From Clostridium sp. CMCC3677 (GTDB lineage Bacteria; Bacillota; Clostridia; Clostridiales; Clostridiaceae): a DNA stretch of 64,000 nucleotides. The stretch lies in assembly GCF_023845585.1 (NCBI RefSeq), contig NZ_JAMQHS010000004.1, positions 186,001 to 250,000 on the forward strand, written 5' to 3'. Positions 47,034-55,550 of the stretch are shown in pieces. Under the pieces are notes generated by a model. The model was not told the origin of the DNA, searched no databases, and was given only the letters and a program-made list of their open reading frames with translations. A program made the position numbers and the translations under genes. Each line of letters starts with the position of its first letter. The stretch's first letter is position 1.

Positions 47034-47091
47034 GTTAAGCTATTATTAGATTAAAGTTAACTTTTATTAGGACTACGTTAAATGAATTTAA
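47034..47091 (-). promoter_or_regulatory. Six-unit PHO-box-like array upstream of pstS
   Basis: On the minus strand six 5-base units read TTAAA, TTAAC, CTAAT, TTAAC, CTAAT, TTAAC, starting at intervals of 10, 11, 10, 11 and 11 bases. This is one helical turn each, as in PhoP boxes of Bacillus (TTAACA-like repeats). The AT-rich -10 region (TATATT/TTATAA around 47017-47025) lies directly downstream. PhoP, encoded at 49 kb, is the likely binder. Confidence 0.75.
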
Positions 47092-47164
47092 CATTGGAAA
47101 ATATCAATACCTTACTACAGCATATCCTAAAATTTAAATTAATTTTATAAAATCTATGCAAAAT

Positions 47165-47200
47165 AAAATAAGCTGAAAATTTTACTTTTCAGCTTATTTT
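47165..47200 (-). terminator. Strong terminator after phoR
   Basis: A perfect 15-bp stem AAAATAAGCTGAAAA and complement with a 6-base loop, U-rich on both sides. It insulates phoPR from pstS; between it and phoR lies the short inverted-repeat element. Confidence 0.85.
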
Positions 47201-47210
47201 AATAATTGGC

Positions 47211-47279
47211 TATGTTTTAAATATGTGTTTATCTATGCAATATGTAAAGTGACGTATATCAACACAACACTAAAACATA
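47211..47279. repeat. 69-bp inverted-repeat element, short copy
   Basis: Ends TATGTTTTA and TAAAACATA are perfect inverted repeats. The left part (TGTTT, ATGTGT, ATGCAATA, AAGTG) lines up with the left arm of the 269-bp element at 33510. The right end carries GTGTTGATATA in inverted orientation like that element's right arm. It looks like an internally deleted relative. Confidence 0.65.
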
Positions 47280-47289
47280 CTCTAATAAT

Positions 47290-48984
47290 TTATATATATT
47301 TTATCCTCACTTTAAATGTGCTACCTTCACCTAATGTACTTTTAACATTTATATCTCCATTAAATGTTTTAACTATATGTTTTACAATAGCTAGTCCTAA
47401 TCCTGTTCCACCCTTTTTTCGTGATTTATCCACTCTATAAAATCTTTCAAATATTCTTGGCAAGTCTTCTTTAGGTATACCTATTCCATTATCACTAACT
47501 TCTAAATAATAATATCCTCGTTTACTATAACTTATCACTTTAACATTTGAGCCATTCTCTGAATATTTTATAGCATTTTCAACTAAATTTAATGTTAGCT
47601 GATAAAATTTGTCCTTATCTCCTAATATAAGTTCTTGATTATCATCATAAAATTCCAAATTTATTTCTTTATTATTAGCAAGTTTTCTTATCATATTTAC
47701 AACATCTTCTATTATAGTTTTAGGTAAAAATTCATCATTTTGAATTGATATATTACTCTCAATACTAGAAAGTACTAAAATATCATTTATTAATCTTGAT
47801 AATCTTTCTGATTCCTTGTCTATTATATTTAAAAATTTTTCTCTAGTTTCATCATCTTCTACATATCTTAATGTTTCTGCAAAACCTTTAATAGATGTTA
47901 ATGGTGTTTTTAACTCATGAGACACATTTGCAACAAATTGAGTTCTCATAAGTTCAAGTTTTTTTATATCAGTTATATCCTGTATCGTTATAACTTTACC
48001 TATCATCTCTATTCCGTTTATTATATTTGATTTTTTTATCTTTAAATCACGTTCTATTGGATGAAGTATTTTTATTTCTTTATCTATTTCATAATCCTCT
48101 TCTAAAAAAGTATTTATATCATAATCTGAAATATACTCAATTATGGATTCACCTAAAATATTTTTCTTTATACCAAATATTCTTTCTGCATAAGGATTAA
48201 TAGATATTACAATATTATTATTATCTACTGCAATAACACCACTTTCCATACTTCTTAAAATAGATTCTATTCTAGTTTGTTTGTCAACTATCTCATGCAT
48301 TTTCATTTGAAGCTGATCTGCCATATTATTAAAACTTTCTCCTAAATTTCCAAGTTCATCTTTACTATTTATTTTAGCTCTTATTTTATAATCTCCATTA
48401 GCCATCTTGTGAGTCACTGATTCTAAATCTTTAATTGGCTCAATAATCATCTTTATCAATTTTAAACATAATGATATAGAAAAAAACATTACAACAGTTA
48501 TTATCCCTATACAATATTTTATATTTTTATTTTGGAACGTTTTTACCATATTAACAGGAACTGAACTTACCACCATTAAATTATTATTTAATTTTGTAGC
48601 ATAATATATTAAATTAATATTACCATCTTCACTATACTTAGTTGATGATCCTTCTCCACTTTCTATAGCTTGTTGAAATTCTTTATTATTCTTATAATTA
48701 TTTTCTAATTCATTTTCCATATCATATAATACAATTCCATTTGTATCAAGTAATGTAAATCTAACTGGTGCATTGTTTATTTTTATTTCTCTAAAATCTT
48801 GTTTATTGATATTATTTAATGAATCTAAGTTATCTAATTGACCAATAAGTAAGTTAAAATTTCTAAGTTCATTTTTCGTATCTCTAATTTGTTGAAAATT
48901 ACTTAACAACACAAAAAAAGAAGTTACTATTATAAGAGCAAAAAAAACTGTCATCATTGATGATATTAATATTTTCTTTTTCAT
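47290..48984 (-). CDS. phoR: Phosphate sensor histidine kinase PhoR
   Basis: Membrane kinase of the PhoR type, 564 residues. It has two membrane helices (about 7-28 and 154-176) flanking an extracellular sensor, a HAMP domain, a PAS domain (about 235-330), the phospho-acceptor box NVSHELKTPLTSIKGF with its histidine near 360, and an ATPase domain with NAIKYS, DNGIGI and GGTGLGLAIV. Overlaps phoP by one base. The neighbouring pst genes and PHO array support phosphate sensing. Confidence 0.92.
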   Translation of the reverse strand: MKKKILISSMMTVFFALIIVTSFFVLLSNFQQIRDTKNELRNFNLLIGQLDNLDSLNNINKQDFREIKINNAPVRFTLLDTNGIVLYDMENELENNYKNNKEFQQAIESGEGSSTKYSEDGNINLIYYATKLNNNLMVVSSVPVNMVKTFQNKNIKYCIGIITVVMFFSISLCLKLIKMIIEPIKDLESVTHKMANGDYKIRAKINSKDELGNLGESFNNMADQLQMKMHEIVDKQTRIESILRSMESGVIAVDNNNIVISINPYAERIFGIKKNILGESIIEYISDYDINTFLEEDYEIDKEIKILHPIERDLKIKKSNIINGIEMIGKVITIQDITDIKKLELMRTQFVANVSHELKTPLTSIKGFAETLRYVEDDETREKFLNIIDKESERLSRLINDILVLSSIESNISIQNDEFLPKTIIEDVVNMIRKLANNKEINLEFYDDNQELILGDKDKFYQLTLNLVENAIKYSENGSNVKVISYSKRGYYYLEVSDNGIGIPKEDLPRIFERFYRVDKSRKKGGTGLGLAIVKHIVKTFNGDINVKSTLGEGSTFKVRIKYI

Positions 48985-49688
48985 TATTTATCAATTGGGT
49001 TAAACCTGTAACCTACTCCTCTAATGGTTTCTATAAATTTAGGATTTTTATCGTCTTCTTCTATCTTCTTTCTTAGATATCTTATATGTACATCTACTGT
49101 TCTAGTTTCCCCTATGTACTCATATCCCCATATTTTATCTAATAACGTTTCTCTTTGAAGAATTTTCCCTCTATTTTTTATTAATATTTTTAAGAGGTCA
49201 AATTCCTTTAAAGTCAATTCAATTTTTTGATTATTAATAAACACCTCATGTCTATCAAAATCTATTTTAAGGCCTTGAGACTCATATGAATTATTTTCAA
49301 TGTCTGCCCCTGGATAAGTTCTTCTAAGAACAGCTTTAACTCGTGCTAATAATTCTCTTACAGAAAAAGGTTTAGTTATATAATCATCTGCACCTAATTC
49401 TAAACCTAAGATTTTATCAATTTCCTCTCCTTTTGCTGTCAATATTATTATTGATGTATTTTGAGTTTCTTTATCTTTTTTTACTTCTTTACAAACATCA
49501 AAACCATCTAATCCTGGTAACATTAAATCCAATAATATTAATTTAGGTTTTTCTATCTTTGCTATTTCAAGGGCATCTATACCATTATTGCAACAAAAGA
49601 CCTTGTACCCTGCATTAATTAAATTAAACTTTAGTAATTCTATTATGTGTTCCTCATCATCCACTATCAATATTTTTTCATCAGACAT
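48984..49688 (-). CDS. phoP: Phosphate response regulator PhoP
   Basis: OmpR-type response regulator of 234 residues. Receiver domain has the acidic pair DDEE (about 10-13), phospho-acceptor Asp in LILLDLMLPGLDG (about 54) and Lys in ITKPF. The winged-helix DNA-binding domain ends RTVDVHIRYLRKKIE and RGVGYRF. Paired with phoR and likely to bind the array upstream of pstS. Confidence 0.93.
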   Translation of the reverse strand: MSDEKILIVDDEEHIIELLKFNLINAGYKVFCCNNGIDALEIAKIEKPKLILLDLMLPGLDGFDVCKEVKKDKETQNTSIIILTAKGEEIDKILGLELGADDYITKPFSVRELLARVKAVLRRTYPGADIENNSYESQGLKIDFDRHEVFINNQKIELTLKEFDLLKILIKNRGKILQRETLLDKIWGYEYIGETRTVDVHIRYLRKKIEEDDKNPKFIETIRGVGYRFNPIDK

Positions 49689-49699
49689 AACTATTCTCC

Positions 49700-50473
49700 T
49701 TACTCTAAAATTATAAAAGTAAACATTCTACCATAATCCCCATTTGATTTTCTATATGAATGTAATTTAATTTTTTCACTACAATATGTACATAATTCTA
49801 AAGTATTTATATTCTCTTCTTTAACTCCTGAATTTCTTAAATCATTTAATATACATTCTTCTAAATTTAAATTATTTTTATTGAATAAATCCAACTCTTT
49901 AATTTCTTTCTTTTTTTTTAAAAACTTTTCTTTTAATTCCGCTGATACTTCATAACAACAACTTCTTATATGAGGTCCTATATAAGCTTTAATATTTTTA
50001 GGATTACACTTAAACTCATTCTTCATTTTTTCTATTGTTTTTAAAGTAATAGAATTAAATGTTCCTCTCCATCCACTATGAATTGCTGCTGATACCTTTT
50101 TAATCTCATCCACCAATATAACAGGAACACAATCCGCAGTAAAAACTCCAATAATAACATTTTTATTATCTGTTATTATTGCATCCCCTTCTTCATTTTT
50201 AATATCATTATTATTATAAATTAATATATTATCACTATGTACTTGTTTTAAATATACCACTTCGCTAACATTAAATTTATATTTCAGTGATTCTAATTGA
50301 TTAATTCCTTCATCAGTATTCCTATTAAAACTCCTATTAAGTTCTGCATTTGAAAATACTATTTTGGCAGTATTGTCTAATTTTATTGTCATAAAATCTT
50401 CTATATTTTCTATTTCTTTTAAGTCTAATTTTTTCAGAATTATCCCCCCAAATTTATACATTAATTTTATCAT
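49700..50473 (-). CDS. pgeF: YlmD/PgeF-family purine nucleoside phosphorylase (laccase domain)
   Basis: Member of the YfiH/YlmD family, formerly called multicopper polyphenol oxidase and now linked to purine nucleoside cleavage and peptidoglycan editing. The HSGWRGT motif and CTYCS / GADYGRM-like C-terminal cysteine segment are present, as are the FTADCVPVIL metal site residues. The start is unsettled. Neither upstream ATG (50473 or 50461) has a binding site. A GGGGGG run lies 6 bases before an in-frame CTG at 50437, which would give MKKLDLKEIEN. Follows phoP by 11 bases in reverse order of transcription. Confidence 0.85.
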   Translation of the reverse strand: MIKLMYKFGGIILKKLDLKEIENIEDFMTIKLDNTAKIVFSNAELNRSFNRNTDEGINQLESLKYKFNVSEVVYLKQVHSDNILIYNNNDIKNEEGDAIITDNKNVIIGVFTADCVPVILVDEIKKVSAAIHSGWRGTFNSITLKTIEKMKNEFKCNPKNIKAYIGPHIRSCCYEVSAELKEKFLKKKKEIKELDLFNKNNLNLEECILNDLRNSGVKEENINTLELCTYCSEKIKLHSYRKSNGDYGRMFTFIILE

Positions 50474-50558
50474 TTATAAGTTTTATATTAATTGTATTAA
50501 CTAACTTTTAACGTCTCTATAACATATATATAACATACTATTATATATATTAATATAT

Positions 50559-50603
50559 AAAAAGGATTTGAAAGTTAAATCTAACATATTCAAAATCCTT
50601 TTT
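50559..50603 (-). terminator. Intrinsic terminator after nrdR
   Basis: A stem of about 14 bp (AAAAAGGATTTGAA against its complement with one bulge) ends in a T-run on the minus strand, 18 bases past the nrdR stop. Confidence 0.75.
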
Positions 50604-50620
50604 AAATAACTATTTTAATT

Positions 50621-51073
50621 TTAATTAACTACGAGATTCTTAATTTCTTCTAAGAAAGTATTTATATCCTTAAATTGTCTATAGACCGATGCAAATCTAA
50701 CATATGATATTTCATCAACTTGTTTAAGTTTATCCATAACCATTTCACCTATATCTTTAGATGCAACTTCAGTAACCATTCTATTAGAAATTGATTTTTC
50801 TATTTCATAAGCTATATCTTCTATTTGTTTTCTTGAAACAGGTCTTTTTTGACAAGCAATAATAAGACCATTAATAATTTTTTCTTTATTAAAGTTTTCC
50901 CTAGTTAAATCTTTTTTAACAACTAAAACAGGAAAATCCTCTATTTTCTCATACGTAGTATATCTCTTATTACAATTTAAGCACTCTCTTCGTCTTCTAA
51001 TTGTAGTATTATCATCTGTTGCTCTGGAATCAACAACTTTGCTTTCTTCAAAATTACAAAATGGACATTTCAC
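50621..51073 (-). CDS. nrdR: Transcriptional repressor NrdR
   Basis: Represses ribonucleotide reductase genes when dATP/ATP is high. The 150 residues start with the family's MKCPFCN zinc ribbon (C-x2-C ... CLNC) and have an ATP-cone domain (about 46-136, with PVLVVKKD). I chose the internal GTG at 51073, with AGAGG 8 bases upstream, because family members begin MKCPFC; a GTG three codons earlier gives a non-standard MIKVKC. The usual clostridial place is beside ymxH and sigG. Confidence 0.93.
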   Translation of the reverse strand: MKCPFCNFEESKVVDSRATDDNTTIRRRRECLNCNKRYTTYEKIEDFPVLVVKKDLTRENFNKEKIINGLIIACQKRPVSRKQIEDIAYEIEKSISNRMVTEVASKDIGEMVMDKLKQVDEISYVRFASVYRQFKDINTFLEEIKNLVVN

Positions 51074-51142
51074 TTTAATCACCTCTTTTACTTTAGTAAA
51101 AAGTATTTATAAATTTATTATATATAGTTTTTGTTCTGATTA

Positions 51143-51415
51143 CTACCCATTATTAGAATCATACTCTGGAATATTATTTGATTTAACTAATATAACATCA
51201 ACTCCAACTTTTACTATATCATTCCACTTAATTTCTATTTCATCATCTTTTAAAAACCACGATTTCATAGTTGTACTTGGTAAAATTAATGAAGTTATTT
51301 TATTTTCATCACAATCAACTTTAAAATCTTTTATAAAACCAAGTTTACGCCCTGTAGATATATCTATTATTTCCATAGATCTCATGGCATTAAGTGAATA
51401 CATTTCTGCTTCCAT
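51143..51415 (-). CDS. YlmC/YmxH family sporulation protein (PRC-barrel)
   Basis: A 90-residue PRC-barrel protein. Family features include the early NAMRSMEIIDISTGRKLGFIKD (shown shortened) and the W-x-D-I-V-K-VGVDVILV end. The family is associated with sporulation regulons in clostridia, but its job is unknown. AGGGGG precedes ATG. It lies between nrdR and sigG, the standard location. Confidence 0.85.
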   Translation of the reverse strand: MEAEMYSLNAMRSMEIIDISTGRKLGFIKDFKVDCDENKITSLILPSTTMKSWFLKDDEIEIKWNDIVKVGVDVILVKSNNIPEYDSNNG

Positions 51416-51557
51416 AGTTATCCCCCTACCTATAAAAAATACTTTTATACATTAACACTGATTTGTAATACTCTTTCTTGTATAACACTAAATACAACAT
51501 TTGCCTGCTAATGAATTCTAATTTATAAGTTTCAAATGAGTATTTAAATACATAAAT

Positions 51558-51585
51558 TTTGTATTTAATTTGCTTTAAATACAAA
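51558..51585. repeat. Perfect 11-bp hairpin in the ymxH-sigG gap
   Basis: TTTGTATTTAA and its complement flank a 6-base loop. A 12-base palindrome GTATTTAAATAC lies just before it (51540-51551). There is no T-run. These are the only structures seen in the 303-base gap besides the sigG terminator. Confidence 0.45.
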
Positions 51586-51666
51586 GCAAACAGCAAATGA
51601 AACTAAAAAATTTATTTATTCTATATATTTATATGTATGATAACTTTACTTAATTACTTATATAAT

Positions 51667-51697
51667 AAAAACTGATATTTGTTAAATATCAGTTTTT
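51667..51697 (-). terminator. Strong terminator after sigG
   Basis: A perfect 14-bp stem AAAAACTGATATTT and complement with a 3-base loop, T-run on the minus strand. Confidence 0.9.
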
Positions 51698-51718
51698 ATT
51701 ATACCATATGGATTAATT

Positions 51719-52492
51719 TTAAACATGTTTTCTCATATGCTTTAAAGCTGTTTTTTCCAGCCTAGACACTTGTGCTTGAGAAATGCCAATTTCATCTGCA
51801 ACTTCCATTTGCGTTCTTCCCCTAAAAAATCTTAAATTTAAAATCAATTTTTCTCTATCTGTTAGCTTTTTCATAGCTTCCTTTATGGATATATTTTCAA
51901 GCCAACTTTCATCTGTATTTTTCGAATCACTTATTTGATCCATAACAAATATTGCATCTCCACCATCATGATAGATTGGTTCAAATAAAGATACCGGATC
52001 TTGTATTGCATCTAACGCAAATACAACTTCTTCTCTTGGTAGTTCTAGTTCTTTTGCAATTTGAGATATTGTTGGCTCTTTATTATTGTCCTTTATAAAT
52101 TTATCTCTTACTATTAATGCCTTATATGCAATATCTCTTAATGATCTACTAACTCTTATAGAATTATTGTCTCTTAAATATCTTCTAATTTCTCCTATTA
52201 TCATAGGTACTGCATAGGTTGAAAACTTAACATTTTGTGATAAATCAAAATTATCTATTGATTTCATCAAACCAATACATCCTACTTGAAATAAATCATC
52301 AACGTTTTCTCCTCTATTATTAAATCTTTGAATAACACTAAGTACTAATCTTAGGTTGCCTTTTATAAAGGTTTCTCTAGCACTTAAATCTCCTTTTTTT
52401 AATGCTAAAAGAAGTTGTTTCTTTTCTTTTTCTTTAAGCATTGGAAGTTTAGAAGTATTTACTCCACATATTTCCACCTTATTAATAATCAT
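51719..52492 (-). CDS. sigG: RNA polymerase sigma factor SigG (forespore)
   Basis: Late forespore sigma factor. The 257 residues begin with the SigG-specific INKVEICGVNTSKLP, followed by region 2 (DLFQVGCIGLMKSIDNFD, FSTYAVPMIIGEIRRYLRD) and region 4 (QMEVADEIGISQAQVSRLEK). ATG at 52492 with AAAGGG 9 bases upstream is preferred over a TTG 9 bases earlier. Located downstream of spoIIGA-sigE as in Bacillus. A SigF-type promoter sits directly upstream. Confidence 0.98.
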   Translation of the reverse strand: MIINKVEICGVNTSKLPMLKEKEKKQLLLALKKGDLSARETFIKGNLRLVLSVIQRFNNRGENVDDLFQVGCIGLMKSIDNFDLSQNVKFSTYAVPMIIGEIRRYLRDNNSIRVSRSLRDIAYKALIVRDKFIKDNNKEPTISQIAKELELPREEVVFALDAIQDPVSLFEPIYHDGGDAIFVMDQISDSKNTDESWLENISIKEAMKKLTDREKLILNLRFFRGRTQMEVADEIGISQAQVSRLEKTALKHMRKHV

Positions 52493-52533
52493 AAGTACCA
52501 ACCCTTTCGGAAGTAATAATCTGCTGCATTAAA

Positions 52534-52563
52534 GATTATCTCCGATAGATAATACTTTTATAC
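52534..52563 (-). promoter_or_regulatory. SigF-type promoter for sigG
   Basis: Minus strand GTATA (52559-52563), 15 bases, then GGAGATAATC (52534-52543), close to the SigF consensus of GYATA and GGnnAnAnTR. The site lies between sigE and sigG, about 42 bases before the sigG start, and fits forespore-only transcription. Confidence 0.65.
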
Positions 52564-52573
52564 TAAAGACAAG

Positions 52574-53281
52574 CTAAATCATTTTGCTTATTTCTTTTTT
52601 TAGTCTTCTAATTATTTTTTTTTCTAATCTTGAAATGTAAGATTGAGATATTCCAAGCATATCCGCAACTTCCTTTTGAGTTTTTTCTCGTGTCCCATTT
52701 AGCCCAAATCTAAGTCTTACAATTTCTTTTTCTCTATCATTTAAAATTTTAAGTGCCATTAACAATAATTGCTTGTCAACTTCATCTTCAATTAAATTGT
52801 ATACCTCATCATTTTCAGTACCTAAAATATCTGATAACAATAATTCATTTCCATCCCAATCTATATTTAAAGGTTCGTAAAATGAAATTTCTGCTTTTAT
52901 TTTACTATTTCTCCTTAAATACATTAGAATTTCATTTTCTATACATCTAGATGCATATGTTGCTAATTTAATCTTTTTTTCTGGATTAAAAGTATTTACT
53001 GCTTTTATTAATCCAATAGTTCCTACTGAAATTAAATCTTCTACATGAACACCTGTATTTTCAAACTTTCTTGCTATATAAACAACTAGTCTTAAATTTC
53101 TTTCTATTAAGATACTTCTTATACTTTCGTCTCCATGCATAAGATTATTCACTAAGGTTTCTTCTTCATCTTTTGATAATGGTGGTGGAAGTGCATCGCT
53201 ACCACCTACATAATATAGCTTTCTTCTAAATAATTTAAATCTAGATAATAACTTATTTAAAAATAAAATCATTCTTCTCAT
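52574..53281 (-). CDS. sigE: RNA polymerase sigma factor SigE (pro-form)
   Basis: Early mother-cell sigma factor made as an inactive precursor. The 235 residues have an N-terminal pro-sequence with hydrophobic/basic character ([21 protein letters not shown]), shortened here, which is removed by SpoIIGA. Regions 2 ([32 protein letters not shown]) and 4 ([21 protein letters not shown]) follow. 13 bases after spoIIGA, its processing protease. Confidence 0.98.
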   Translation of the reverse strand: MRRMILFLNKLLSRFKLFRRKLYYVGGSDALPPPLSKDEEETLVNNLMHGDESIRSILIERNLRLVVYIARKFENTGVHVEDLISVGTIGLIKAVNTFNPEKKIKLATYASRCIENEILMYLRRNSKIKAEISFYEPLNIDWDGNELLLSDILGTENDEVYNLIEDEVDKQLLLMALKILNDREKEIVRLRFGLNGTREKTQKEVADMLGISQSYISRLEKKIIRRLKKEISKMI

Positions 53282-53293
53282 AATACACCCCTT

Positions 53294-54094
53294 TTATATT
53301 ACTCCTCTTGATAACAATGCATTAAAATCATTTTCTTTACTTAACTTCTCATTACAAGGACATATGATAGCGTCCACTTCATTATAAAATTTTTCACCTT
53401 TTATTTTTATAGATTCTACCTTTATTCCTTTTAAATTACCTCCATACCCAATTGCACTATAAGGTATGTAATAGACATCCTTACAATTAAAATCAATTGT
53501 ACTTATAAGATCCTTTTCTATTAAAATACATGGAAGATTGCTAACAGGCTCTCTTAGTTCATTACCAGTATCTAAGAAACCTTTTATATCATACATATTG
53601 TCAGATACCTTAAACTGTATACTAAACTTAAAATTATTCACCATTAATTTGTTTTTAATATATTCTATTAATCTATTACAAAACATATATATTATCATTC
53701 CACCTAATAGCAAATACTTCATTGAGTACTTGCTTATTTCAAAACTTTCTCCTAACAAATATTCATTTTGATTTAGTGAAAATAAAAAACATAATCCACT
53801 TAATGTAAATGTTAATAATAAAAATACACACATTGCTTTAATTGTATTAATAAAACCTTTTTTACCATAGCTTATCCTAATCATTATATATAAGATTATT
53901 ATTCTACAAGGAAATGAAGTTAACACATTCAATTCAGGAAATAATAGTACAATCGTATACAATGCTCCTATAAATCCTGAACATATTAATAGAATATCTT
54001 TAACTTTATACTTTAGTATTTTCATTGTTAGTATCATAAGAAATAAATTAATTATAAAATTTTCTAAAATTAAAATATCTATATATACCTCCAT
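53294..54094 (-). CDS. spoIIGA: Sigma-E processing peptidase SpoIIGA
   Basis: Membrane aspartic protease that activates pro-SigE. The N-terminal half has about five membrane spans starting MEVYIDILILEN. The C-terminal half is protease-like with the catalytic motif GFLDTGN (about residue 187) and GNLKGIKV. 266 residues; AGGGGG precedes ATG. The upstream region has TATAAT (54117-54122) with the nearest -35-like GTGACA 21 bases away, comparable to the wide spacing of the Spo0A-driven spoIIG promoter in Bacillus. Confidence 0.93.
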   Translation of the reverse strand: MEVYIDILILENFIINLFLMILTMKILKYKVKDILLICSGFIGALYTIVLLFPELNVLTSFPCRIIILYIMIRISYGKKGFINTIKAMCVFLLLTFTLSGLCFLFSLNQNEYLLGESFEISKYSMKYLLLGGMIIYMFCNRLIEYIKNKLMVNNFKFSIQFKVSDNMYDIKGFLDTGNELREPVSNLPCILIEKDLISTIDFNCKDVYYIPYSAIGYGGNLKGIKVESIKIKGEKFYNEVDAIICPCNEKLSKENDFNALLSRGVI

Positions 54095-54116
54095 ACGAAT
54101 CCCCCTATTGAGTTTT

Positions 54117-54151
54117 ATTATAGACTTATATTAATTAAAAATTTGTCACAA
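54117..54151 (-). promoter_or_regulatory. Possible Spo0A-dependent spoIIG promoter
   Basis: Minus strand: TATAAT at 54117-54122 and TTGTGACAAA at about 54142-54151, a distance of 21-23 bases instead of 17. The -35-like block also resembles a degenerate 0A box. The remainder of the 300-base gap to ftsZ is AT-rich apart from the ftsZ terminator. Confidence 0.4.
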
Positions 54152-54328
54152 TAGCATACGATATTGCCATTTTTAGAACATAACTTTTTACATATATTTA
54201 CATTTAGTTTTTAATAATCAATAATACTTTTATATTTAATCAATTACTATCTTTAATTGTATAACATAGATAAATTACTTTATAAAAAGTAATAACATGT
54301 ATTAAAACAATAAAATTTGTATAAAGAA

Positions 54329-54364
54329 AAAAGCATGCAAGATTAATTAATCTCGCATGCTTTT
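54329..54364 (-). terminator. Strong terminator after ftsZ
   Basis: AAAAGCATGC pairs with GCATGCTTTT; an inner AGATTA/TAATCT pair extends the stem. The 3' side on the minus strand runs into TTTT. It begins 31 bases after ftsZ. Confidence 0.85.
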
Positions 54365-54394
54365 CTTATATATAAATTCATAAAATACTAAGTA

Positions 54395-55537
54395 TTAATG
54401 CTTTTTAGTTCTTCTTAAGAAAACAGGTATATCTAATAGATCATCATCATCAAAATTACTTTCTTGTTTAGGTTGTTCCACTGTCGCTGCAACTTCTGGT
54501 GTAGGAGCCTTAGGCTGTGGTACCTCTTCTCTTTGAGTTTGAGTAACCTTATTTATCACTTCTGAAGGAGCAATATTATTGTTAGGAACTTCAAATCCTG
54601 TAGCTATAACAGTAATTCTAATCTCCTCATTAAGTGTTTCATCAATTACTGCACCAACGATTATATTAGCATCAGGATCTACTGCTTCACGCACAACATC
54701 AGCTGCATCGTAAACTTCTAATGCACCTAAATCAACTCCACCTGTGAAGTTTATTATAACATCTGTTGCACCTTCAATTGATGTTTCTAATAATGGAGAT
54801 GAAATTGCTTGATGAACTGCATCTTGAGTTCTATTATCTCCACTTCCAAAACCGACCCCCATATGAGCTAATCCTTTATTAAGCATAACTGCCTTTATAT
54901 CTGCAAAGTCCGCATTAATTACACCAGTAATAGTAATTAGGTCAGAAATTGCCTGTACACCTTGTCTTAACACATCATCAGCTAATTTAAATGAATCTAA
55001 TAATGTAGTCTTCTTATCTGCCATTCTAAGTAGTCTTTCATTTGGAATAATAACCAATGTATCTACTTTTTGTTTTAATGTTTCTATACCCATTTCTGCA
55101 TGTCTCATTCTTCTCTTACCTTCAAATGGGAAAGGCTTTGTAACTACACCTACAGTTAATATTTCCATAGACTTAGCTATTTCTGCAACTATCGGAGCAG
55201 CACCAGTTCCAGTTCCGCCACCCATTCCTGCAGTTATAAATACCATATTAGCACCTTTTATTGCAGCTGAAATTTCTTCTTTACTTTCTTCTGCTGCTTT
55301 TTTCCCTATTTCAGGGTTAGCTCCAGCACCTAAGCCTTTTGTTAACTTTTCTCCAATTTGAATTTTTTGATCTGCATGTGAAAGCATTAATGCTTGTTTA
55401 TCTGTATTAATTGCTATAAATTCTACATTTTTTAACCCTTCAACTATCATTCGATTTACAGCATTACTACCGCCACCTCCGCAGCCTATTACTTTTATAT
55501 TAGTTAATTCTTGAATATCCCCATCAAAATCTAACAA
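54395..55537 (-). CDS. ftsZ: Cell division GTPase FtsZ
   Basis: Tubulin-like protein forming the division ring. The 380 residues have the nucleotide-binding [17 protein letters not shown] (about 14-30), the tubulin signature [11 protein letters not shown] (about 104-114), and [11 protein letters not shown] synergy loop residues. The C-terminal peptide [16 protein letters not shown] matches the conserved tail that binds FtsA. 13 bases after ftsA. Confidence 0.98.
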   Translation of the reverse strand: MLDFDGDIQELTNIKVIGCGGGGSNAVNRMIVEGLKNVEFIAINTDKQALMLSHADQKIQIGEKLTKGLGAGANPEIGKKAAEESKEEISAAIKGANMVFITAGMGGGTGTGAAPIVAEIAKSMEILTVGVVTKPFPFEGKRRMRHAEMGIETLKQKVDTLVIIPNERLLRMADKKTTLLDSFKLADDVLRQGVQAISDLITITGVINADFADIKAVMLNKGLAHMGVGFGSGDNRTQDAVHQAISSPLLETSIEGATDVIINFTGGVDLGALEVYDAADVVREAVDPDANIIVGAVIDETLNEEIRITVIATGFEVPNNNIAPSEVINKVTQTQREEVPQPKAPTPEVAATVEQPKQESNFDDDDLLDIPVFLRRTKKH

Positions 55538-55550
55538 AATAACTCCTCCT

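Noticed and set aside
53294-54094. Frameshift or truncation in spoIIGA
   Set aside because: Length (266 residues), five predicted spans and an intact DTGN catalytic motif indicate a complete gene.
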